From positions 1 through 6,410 of the forward strand of contig JAISRQ010000124.1 of assembly GCA_031273545.1 (NCBI GenBank): a DNA stretch of 6,410 nucleotides, read 5' to 3'. A model generated the notes under the pieces. The model saw only the letters and a program-made list of their open reading frames with translations, was not told where the DNA came from and ran no database searches. The position numbers were made by a program, and so were the translations under genes. The stretch is from Holosporales bacterium. GTDB taxonomy: Bacteria; Pseudomonadota; Alphaproteobacteria; BNTO01. Shown piece by piece: positions 1 through 5,160 of the stretch; position 1 is the stretch's first letter; each line of letters starts with the position of its first letter.

Positions 1-85
1 ACTCTCGGACTCTCGGACTCTCGGACTCTCGGACTCTCGGACTCTCGGACTCTCGGACTCTCGGACTCTCGGACTCTCGGACTCT
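1..85. repeat. Tandem octamer array (ACTCTCGG), 10 perfect copies plus a partial copy
   Basis: Bases 1-80 are ten exact copies of ACTCTCGG and 81-85 are a partial eleventh (ACTCT). The array meets the left edge of the window, so its true length is unknown. Because 8 is not a multiple of 3, all three forward frames read the same rotated octapeptide, LSDSRTLG, and none contains a stop. The reverse frames are also open. Just after the array, the frame of codon 85-87 hits TGA and the frame of codon 84-86 hits TAA at 162-164. The third frame continues through the whole downstream LRR gene. A perfect, non-triplet short repeat joined to a secreted-protein reading frame is the known architecture of slipped-strand contingency loci. 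The switching itself is inferred. Confidence 0.95.
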
Positions 86-91
86 GAACTT

Positions 92-1234
92 TTGGGCGAG
101 CTGCGTCCAAACCTCCTCATTTTTCTCCGGCATTTTACTAAACATGCTTCCCAACTCCCTCTAAAACGCGCTGGTACATCTCCAAAAAGCGCTAGACTAA
201 ACCTCATCGCATCATCACTTGCCTCAATCCTTTTCTCTTCGGCCCTGCACGCCACGACGACTGCGGATTTAGAAAATTCAAAATTATCCACAGCAATCAC
301 TCTCCTTGGCTCTGTTTCTTCTTGCATTGAGTCTGGCCCAGCCACTCCCGATTACCGAACACAAGTAAAAAATAATGTTGATAAAATAAAAGCAGATTTG
401 ACTGCAGCGAAAACAAATGTAACGGCAATAGTTGGCGAACTTAACTCAATGACATCCGCACGCAACACAGCCATTAACGAGCGCGACGGGTATTCAAAAG
501 CCCTTATCTTCATGATTGGCTTTACCTCTATACCAACAATTTGGTACAACTCGACGACGTTGATATTAGTCAACAAAGCCTCCATTTCTGTTACAACTGC
601 TTCCCTGAACCAAGTTACGCGCGCGATAATTGTAGGAAACTATACTCCAACGGGGTTAATCTATTCGGAATTAAAGAATCTAGAAAGCCTTCACATGTTT
701 GCTGGAACGATGACAGAGAACGTGCAAGACGCGATATCAGACCTTACAAAAACGGAAATGAAACTCAAGTATCTCGAAATCCCCCAATGGGGCCCATCAA
801 TAAAGGCTAGTGCATTTGCACATACGAATGAAGACAAGGCAAAGTCTGTCCAAGAACTTGTTGGTTTTGAAGACGTTACTACTGTTGGGAGTTATGCATT
901 TGATTATTGTGCAGGCTTAAAATCAGTATCATTTCCTAAACTAACCACTGCCGGCGCCTATGCATTTGATAACTGCTCAGGATTAAAATCACTTTCCTTT
1001 CCTAAGTTAACTTATGCAGGGAACTGGGCGTTTTGTTATTGCACAGCGTTAGAATCACTTTCCTTGCCGGAATTAACTGCTACGGGCATAGGAGCGTTTT
1101 GTTATTGCGGCAAGCTAACAACACTTAACGTGCCGAAGCTAACTGTCGATAAGGCCGGGAGCTATACTTTCATAGGGGTACCAAAATCGGCAATTCCGCC
1201 AGGCTTTGATATACCTAAGTTTACTCAATGGTAA
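92..1234 (+). CDS. Secreted BspA-like leucine-rich repeat (LRR_5) protein, start uncertain, possibly 5'-partial
   Basis: This is a predicted exported BspA-type LRR protein of unknown target; the family is associated with surface attachment and host or protein contact. Residues are numbered from the TTG at 92. Residues 1-35 are an unusual basic leader. Residues 36-54 form a hydrophobic signal-peptide core ending in ALHA, a plausible signal peptidase I site. Residues 87-135 are a charged, probably helical or coiled-coil stretch, and 137-160 are hydrophobic. From about residue 253 there are 22-residue repeats of the form LKSxSFPKLTxAGxxAFxxC, ending in a degenerate unit and a terminal W. The TTG at 92 has no visible Shine-Dalgarno sequence, and the first in-frame ATG is only at residue 120. 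The frame is open back through the octamer array to base 2, so translation may well start upstream of the window with the array inside the coding region. The gene is convergent with rnc, with a 44-base gap. That it encodes an LRR protein is solid; the start is not. Confidence 0.8.
   Translation: MGELRPNLLIFLRHFTKHASQLPLKRAGTSPKSARLNLIASSLASILFSSALHATTTADLENSKLSTAITLLGSVSSCIESGPATPDYRTQVKNNVDKIKADLTAAKTNVTAIVGELNSMTSARNTAINERDGYSKALIFMIGFTSIPTIWYNSTTLILVNKASISVTTASLNQVTRAIIVGNYTPTGLIYSELKNLESLHMFAGTMTENVQDAISDLTKTEMKLKYLEIPQWGPSIKASAFAHTNEDKAKSVQELVGFEDVTTVGSYAFDYCAGLKSVSFPKLTTAGAYAFDNCSGLKSLSFPKLTYAGNWAFCYCTALESLSLPELTATGIGAFCYCGKLTTLNVPKLTVDKAGSYTFIGVPKSAIPPGFDIPKFTQW
848..1111 (+). repeat. 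Four 66-bp units encoding 22-residue LRR_5 repeats
   Basis: Units begin at 848, 914, 980 and 1046, and a degenerate fifth starts at 1112. Each encodes 22 residues with a conserved AF..C turn (SYAFDYC, AYAFDNC, NWAFCYC, GAFCYC) and a K/E-SLS-PKL strand. The units have diverged more than those of the second LRR gene in this window, which suggests an older array. Confidence 0.8.
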
Positions 1235-1278
1235 ATATGGTGCACAACATTTGGGGCAACACACACTGCCGCCCCCTC

Positions 1279-1950
1279 CTACGCCCCCATCAGCTCCAGC
1301 AACCTTGCCGCCGCATCCTTCTCCGCCGCCTTCCGCGACTGCCCAACCCCCTTCACGGGGGCCCAGCCGTCGACATAAACAGATACCGAAAACACAGGAT
1401 TATGCTCACTCCCGCGCTTCTCCATCACAACATATTCAGGAAGCTTCCCCCCCTTGGACTGTATCATCTCTTGAAGCATAGACTTTGGATCCTGCGGAGG
1501 CGTAACTGGCTTCAAAAATAAGTCTTTCCAATGCGTATCGACAAACCCCCTGCAAGGGTCAAGCCCGCCATCCAAAAACATTGCCCCGATCACCGCCTCA
1601 AGTGCATCACACAATATGCGCAAATCGTCAAACGATGTCCCAGACGCCACCTTCAAATATTTATCCAAGTGCACATTTTTGGCCACAAAGGAGCACGTTT
1701 CAAAGCACACAAGCGCCGTATACCTGTGCGCCAAATCCCCTTCAGATTCTGTTGGAAAATTCTTGTACAAGATCTCCGCGACGGTCAGGTTAAGGACGCG
1801 ATCCCCAAGGAATTCTAAGCGGTCAAAGCTTCGGTTCGAGCTATCACTGGTCTTAGCGGAGAGGCTAGAGTGACGCAGGGCGGCGCGAAGAAGTGCTTCA
1901 TCTTTAAACTTGTACTTTATATTAGACTCAAGCTTTTGCAAATTATCCAT
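1279..1950 (-). CDS. rnc: Ribonuclease III
   Basis: This is the double-strand-specific endoribonuclease that processes rRNA precursors and structured mRNAs in the cytoplasm as a Mg2+-dependent homodimer. The 223-residue length is normal. The N-terminal RNase III domain spans about residues 5-135 and has the signature DRLEFLGDRVL at 43-53. Aligned by eye with the E. coli enzyme, E46, D50, D115 and E118 match catalytic E41, D45, D114 and E117, so it should be active. The position of E. coli E38 is D43, a conservative change. A C-terminal dsRNA-binding domain runs from about 154 to 221, starting DPKSMLQE and ending in the helix GQSRKAAEKDAAARLLEL. The ATG at 1950 is the only sensible start, since the in-frame GTG just upstream is followed by TGA; no clear Shine-Dalgarno is seen. 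It lies 157 bases downstream of pheT on the same strand and may be co-transcribed. The usual alphaproteobacterial partners lepB and era are absent from the window. Confidence 0.96.
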   Translation of the reverse strand: MDNLQKLESNIKYKFKDEALLRAALRHSSLSAKTSDSSNRSFDRLEFLGDRVLNLTVAEILYKNFPTESEGDLAHRYTALVCFETCSFVAKNVHLDKYLKVASGTSFDDLRILCDALEAVIGAMFLDGGLDPCRGFVDTHWKDLFLKPVTPPQDPKSMLQEMIQSKGGKLPEYVVMEKRGSEHNPVFSVSVYVDGWAPVKGVGQSRKAAEKDAAARLLELMGA

Positions 1951-1987
1951 ATGGTATCACACATTAATTATTTAAATAGTAAACAGC

Positions 1988-2083
1988 TAAACCTATTCCC
2001 CAAATGATTGCGAGTTATTGGGACAGTCAAGCGTTTACGACTCCTCATTTTCTGGCTCGCAATCTTTGGGAGCCCCGGTCATA
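1988..2083. repeat. Palindromic intergenic element, copy A
   Basis: This is a ~96 bp element in the pheT-rnc gap, one of three related copies in the window. The left arm at 1997-2014 (TCCCCAAATGATTGCGAG) is complementary to the right arm at 2056-2071 (CTCGCAATCTTTGGGA) except for two single-base bulges, around a loop of about 41 bases. The outer edge is CCCCGGTCATA, against CGGTATA in the other copies. It starts 25 bases beyond the pheT stop and ends 37 bases before the rnc start, so in a pheT-rnc transcript it would fold as a long hairpin between the cistrons. No U-tract follows, so it is not a standard terminator. It resembles REP-like or MITE-like elements; its family is not identified. 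Confidence 0.8.
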
Positions 2084-2107
2084 ACGCCCAGCAAAGCTAT
2101 GCCCCCT

Positions 2108-4564
2108 CTACGCACGAATATGTCCGCCGCAATTTTTTTCTATTGCCGCAATTATTTTTTGACTAAGAGATTGAATCGCCTCGTCTGTGAGTGTACTCTG
2201 TCGTGGCTGGAACACCACCTCCACAGCAATAGATTTTTTCCCTTGTTCGATATGTTGCCCTTGGTACACGTCAAATATTCGAACAACAGTAATTAAGTCG
2301 TCCACTTTCTTTATTGACTCAATCAGTTTATTCGCCTGTAATGACTCGTCCACAACAAATGCAAAATCCCGAGTGATCGGCTGCAACTTCGAATAATTAA
2401 ACGGTTTCAAAACACCCTTTCCCAATTTCGCCACAAGTTTATCTGTCACAAACATTTCAAACAGCGTAATTGGACCACTTAAATCTAGCTCTTTTATAAA
2501 TTTAGGATGAAGCTCTCCGAAGTACCCAAGAACCTCCTTCCCGCGCGTAACCACACCAGACCGAGTTGGATGATAATGTGACGGAAGATTGTCTGTTTTT
2601 ATTTGGTACGAATCAATTTTGCACAAAGCTAATACATCAAGCAAATCTGCCTTCACATCGTAAATATCCGCCTTTCTTGATGGATTCAGCCAATTTCGCT
2701 CCGTTTCGCCAAACCGCATTCCACAAAGCATCTTGTCTTCGCAAACACTTCCTTTTACCTGAGAAAACACGGACTCTATTTCAAAAATTGCCCCCCCAGC
2801 ACAGTTGCGACTTTGGTTAAACGACACAATTTTAAGCAATGCCAATACCAACGATTTCTGCAAAAAAGCCATATCCGCATTCAAAGGCTTCAATATTTCG
2901 ACAAAACTCTCCTCATTTGTCAGTTCGAAAAGCTTAGTTTCCTCCTCGCTCAAAAACGGCAACGTATATACTTCGGCCATTCCCCGATTGCAAAGGACAT
3001 TTTTTATTCGTGCCACAGGATCAATTTCCGTAACAGCAAGCTTTATGGGGAGCGGCTGAATCGGCAAATTTGCATACCCCCGCATCCGAAGCACCTCTTC
3101 AACCAAGTCTGCTTCGATGGACACATCATGACGCCAAGACGGCACCTCCACGGAAACCTGATCTTCGTTGCAAGAAATTATCTCAAAACCAAGGCGCTCC
3201 AATATATCTTCCGCAACCGTATCTTCCGCTGCCGAAGGGTCGCCGCCGAGAGAAAGTAGCCGCGCTTTCCGCAATGTTACCGTAGGTTTAGGCGCCACTG
3301 GCACGGAGTTAACGCGCGAGCAGCCAACAATCTCCCCGCCACAAATATGCTGAACCAGCGCCAGCATCCATTCCATTGCTACTGGTGTCATCTCTGGGTC
3401 GACCCCGCGCTCAAAACGCGTCCTGGACTCGCTATGCAGTATGTGTCGCTGGCCGCTCAGGGTGACGGCAATCGGGTCAAAGTATGCAGCCTCTAAGAAG
3501 GCGTCGGTAGTTTCGAAGGAGCTACCGGATTGCTCCCCGCCCATGACGCCCGCCAATGTCAACGGCTTTTCGTCATCCGCAATCACCATATCCGCCTCAC
3601 ACAGAGCGCACTTTTGGCCGTTTAACAAAACAAGCTCCTCGCCCTCATTTGCTTGCCGAACATGCACATTCCCGTGTATATGTGTTCTATCATAAGCATG
3701 TAATGGTTGTCCTATGTCGAAGTTCAAAAAATTCGTGACATCAACAAGCGCATCAATCGGCCGTTGCCCTGCAGCTCTTAAACGCTTTTGAATCCAAAGA
3801 GGACTGAAAGAATTATTCAAACCAGTAATAACCGCACCAATAAAGAATGGACAATTTGGAGTATCCACAAATATATCGATTGGGGCGATTGCTGAACTTC
3901 CTAAACATGAAGCCGAAAAAGGAGACGCTAGTGGTTTCAGTGTGCACATATCTATCGGCTTAATACCTAGCTCACTAAAACGTTGTGCAAGCGGCTTCAA
4001 GGTTCCCATACCTGCGGCGGCCAATTCCCGCGCAATTCCCCGAACAGAAAAGCAATCACCACGGTTTGGCGTGATGCTTATGGTGAAGACGGGGTCATCC
4101 AACCCAAGGGCATGAGCTAACGCATCCCCGGGAGTGACGTCTGTTTTTATGTCCATTATGCCATCTTCGTGCGAGTCCGTTGGCAAGCAAAGCTCATCGT
4201 GCGAGCACATCATCCCTTGGCTGACGACCCCGCGGATGTTGGCTTCCTTAAGCGGGGCGGCAAACTTTGGGACAAAGCCTCCAACGTGAACAAGGGCAGT
4301 TTTCATGCCGCCGTAGACGTTTTGGGCGCCACAAACGATTTGCAAGACACTGTGCCCGTCGAACACCCGACATATGTGTAGCTTATCTGCGTTTGGGTGG
4401 TTTTCTACGGCATCAATTCGCGCAACAACTATGTCCTTTAGGGGAACGCTCTGGTCTTCTATGTCCTCTACTTCAAAGCCTATTTCGTTTAGCTTATCCG
4501 CGATTTCTTTTGCAGTGTATTTCGTGTCTAAATGATCTTTCAACCAAGAATAACTGAATTTCAT
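2108..4564 (-). CDS. pheT: Phenylalanine--tRNA ligase beta subunit
   Basis: This is the beta subunit of the cytoplasmic alpha2beta2 phenylalanyl-tRNA synthetase. It binds tRNA(Phe) and edits misacylated Tyr-tRNA(Phe), while PheS carries the aminoacylation site. At 818 residues it is about 20 longer than is typical. Visible domains are: an N-terminal segment and EMAP-like tRNA-binding OB fold, about 1-150 (DIVVARI, HPNADKLHICRV, SQGMMCSHDEL); the B3/B4 editing region, about 225-395 (RPIDALVDVTNFLNFDIGQP, RFERGVDP); B5, about 423-497 (PSWRHDVSIEADLVEEVLR); the catalytic-like core, about 500-715; and the C-terminal FDX-ACB anticodon-binding domain, about 724-817 (QPITRDFAFVVDE, QSTLTDEAIQSL). 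The ATG at 4564 gives the canonical MKFSYSWLKDHL start and has a good Shine-Dalgarno. The frame extends 25 codons further to a TTG at 4639, but that stretch runs into a palindromic repeat and is unlike the family. pheS is not upstream as it usually is. Confidence 0.97.
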   Translation of the reverse strand: MKFSYSWLKDHLDTKYTAKEIADKLNEIGFEVEDIEDQSVPLKDIVVARIDAVENHPNADKLHICRVFDGHSVLQIVCGAQNVYGGMKTALVHVGGFVPKFAAPLKEANIRGVVSQGMMCSHDELCLPTDSHEDGIMDIKTDVTPGDALAHALGLDDPVFTISITPNRGDCFSVRGIARELAAAGMGTLKPLAQRFSELGIKPIDMCTLKPLASPFSASCLGSSAIAPIDIFVDTPNCPFFIGAVITGLNNSFSPLWIQKRLRAAGQRPIDALVDVTNFLNFDIGQPLHAYDRTHIHGNVHVRQANEGEELVLLNGQKCALCEADMVIADDEKPLTLAGVMGGEQSGSSFETTDAFLEAAYFDPIAVTLSGQRHILHSESRTRFERGVDPEMTPVAMEWMLALVQHICGGEIVGCSRVNSVPVAPKPTVTLRKARLLSLGGDPSAAEDTVAEDILERLGFEIISCNEDQVSVEVPSWRHDVSIEADLVEEVLRMRGYANLPIQPLPIKLAVTEIDPVARIKNVLCNRGMAEVYTLPFLSEEETKLFELTNEESFVEILKPLNADMAFLQKSLVLALLKIVSFNQSRNCAGGAIFEIESVFSQVKGSVCEDKMLCGMRFGETERNWLNPSRKADIYDVKADLLDVLALCKIDSYQIKTDNLPSHYHPTRSGVVTRGKEVLGYFGELHPKFIKELDLSGPITLFEMFVTDKLVAKLGKGVLKPFNYSKLQPITRDFAFVVDESLQANKLIESIKKVDDLITVVRIFDVYQGQHIEQGKKSIAVEVVFQPRQSTLTDEAIQSLSQKIIAAIEKNCGGHIRA
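3884..4003 (-). repeat. pheT: Probable ~60-bp internal duplication in pheT
   Basis: Residues 188-207 begin TLKPLAQRFSELGIKPIDM, and the stretch from residue 208 begins TLKPLASPFSA and ends APIDIF. The two TLKPLA motifs are exactly 20 codons apart. The matching DNA, about 3931-3943 and 3991-4003, is similar but no longer identical. The segment sits in the variable linker before the B3/B4 region, where most PheT proteins have only one such motif. A duplication here would account for the extra length. The match is short, so convergence or an ordinary linker insertion cannot be excluded. Confidence 0.5.
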
Positions 4565-4571
4565 ATCACTT

Positions 4572-4576
4572 CTCCC
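4572..4576 (-). promoter_or_regulatory. Ribosome binding site of pheT
   Basis: The minus strand reads AAGGGAGAAGTGATATG. GGGAG lies 7 bases before the ATG at 4564, a textbook Shine-Dalgarno spacing. This decides the start against the in-frame TTG at 4639. Confidence 0.85.
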
Positions 4577-4627
4577 TTTGCGCCTTCCTGTTTCAAACCT
4601 GTTTGCATTCCAATTAAAAGAGGAAAA

Positions 4628-4718
4628 TATACCCCCCAAAAGACTACGGACTTATTAGGTGAACAAACGCGTACGATTCTTCAACTTCTAGTTCGCAATC
4701 TTTAGGAACCTCGGTATA
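4628..4718. repeat. Palindromic intergenic element, copy C
   Basis: This is a ~91 bp copy of the same element family, upstream of pheT. It is bounded by TATACCCCCC on the left (4628) and CCTCGGTATA on the right (ending 4718). The left arm (CCCCAAAAGACTACGGA) is the most diverged. The right arm TTCGCAATCTTTAGG (4692-4706) matches copy A closely, and the middle (TTATTAGGTGAACAAACGCG) aligns with copy A's TTATTGGGACAGTCAAGCG. Its TATA edge overlaps the 5' end of the rejected TTG extension of pheT, and its left edge lies 63 bases upstream of the pheT ATG. Confidence 0.7.
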
Positions 4719-4808
4719 CCTAATCCCCAAATGATTGCGGATCTTTTTGTCCGTAAAACACTTATTATCTTTCATCTTCTTTCCCACAATCTTTGGAGGC
4801 CCGGTATA
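4715..4808. repeat. Palindromic intergenic element, copy B
   Basis: This ~94 bp copy lies head to tail with copy C and shares TATA at 4715-4718. The left arm at 4724-4740 (TCCCCAAATGATTGCGG) is identical to copy A's over 16 bases. The right arm at 4785-4798 (CACAATCTTTGGAG) is followed by GCCCGGTATA. The interior differs from A and C, as expected for elements in which mainly the stem and ends are conserved. The terminal TATACC/GGTATA inverted ends are compatible with a transposon-derived element inserting at TA, but this is inference. Confidence 0.75.
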
Positions 4809-4899
4809 TGCCAAAAAAAATAACTACACATGATTAGAAGAGGGTAGTAAAAATAACTAGATATCACATTAAGTACTATCAAATCGAGGGAGAAGAAGC

Positions 4900-4934
4900 A
4901 ACTCCTCGCAGAAGTGGAGTTACCATTCCACGAG
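4900..4934. other. Overlapping alternative hairpins in the spacer
   Basis: AACTCC (4900-4905) can pair with GGAGTT (4916-4921) around a 10-base loop. Alternatively GTGGA (4914-4918) can pair with TCCAC (4927-4931), and CTC with GAG flanking it. The two folds compete for the same GGA. No U-tract follows on either strand, and no function is assigned. Confidence 0.35.
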
Positions 4935-5095
4935 CTATGTGAATCGTCAATTTTAAAAGAAACTACTTATTAACTGTAAATAAATGCTATTGATTTGGGG
5001 ATTCTGTCTTCTTTATTTGCGATACAAATACATGTAAGGGGTAGAACGGATATCCGCAAAATATTGCAGATTTCATAAACGTAAGCGATTGTGGA

Positions 5096-5125
5096 ATGAC
5101 ATGACGTTCTCTTTTCGTATATAGT
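5096..5125 (+). promoter_or_regulatory. Putative sigma-70-type promoter of the second LRR gene
   Basis: ATGACA (5096-5101, 5 of 6 to the -35 consensus) is separated by 18 bases from TATAGT (5120-5125, 5 of 6 to the -10 consensus). Transcription would start near 5132, giving a short leader of about 29 bases before the ATG at 5161. The pattern was found by eye. Confidence 0.5.
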
Positions 5126-5160
5126 AAATATAGGCAAGTTTATTTTTTCGGAATTTATTT

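Larger units (their letters stand above)
4809..5160. other. AT-rich intergenic spacer, no convincing gene
   Basis: This is a 352-base region between the repeats upstream of pheT and the divergent LRR gene. I see no tRNA or riboswitch pattern and no plausible protein gene; the longest in-frame peptides are 17 residues (plus, 4984-5037) and 29 residues (minus, 4987-5076), neither with a Shine-Dalgarno. It holds an 11-bp direct repeat AAAAATAACTA at 4816-4826 and 4849-4859, a hairpin cluster at 4900-4934, and a promoter for the downstream gene. The pheT promoter may also lie here or in the adjacent repeats, but no good hexamer pair stood out. Confidence 0.6.

Noticed and set aside
1..85. CRISPR array
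   Set aside because: The unit is 8 bp with no spacers; it is a simple tandem repeat.
1253..1275. GGGGC/GCCCC hairpin between the convergent LRR and rnc genes as a terminator
   Set aside because: The stem is only 5 bp with a 13-base loop, and no U-tract follows on either strand.
1206..1521. Plus-strand proline-rich and basic open frames opposite the rnc 3' end
   Set aside because: They lie antisense to a clear RNase III dsRNA-binding domain, have no ribosome binding site, and their composition is what the reverse frame of GC-rich coding sequence gives.
4565..4639. 25-codon N-terminal extension of PheT from a TTG
   Set aside because: The family starts at MKFSYSW, the ATG has a strong Shine-Dalgarno, and the extension runs into a repeat element.
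4985..5030. GATTTGGGGA motif as a fourth inverted palindromic element
   Set aside because: Only about 10 bases resemble the arm; no partner arm or GGTATA end was found.
4984..5037. 17-residue hydrophobic peptide MLLIWGFCLLYLRYKYM as a small toxin or leader
   Set aside because: There is no ribosome binding site. A chance peptide of this length is expected in a 350-base AT-rich spacer.
4987..5076. 29-residue minus-strand peptide as a Phe leader for pheT attenuation
   Set aside because: It has only three scattered phenylalanines, no Shine-Dalgarno and no terminator hairpin with a U-tract before pheT.
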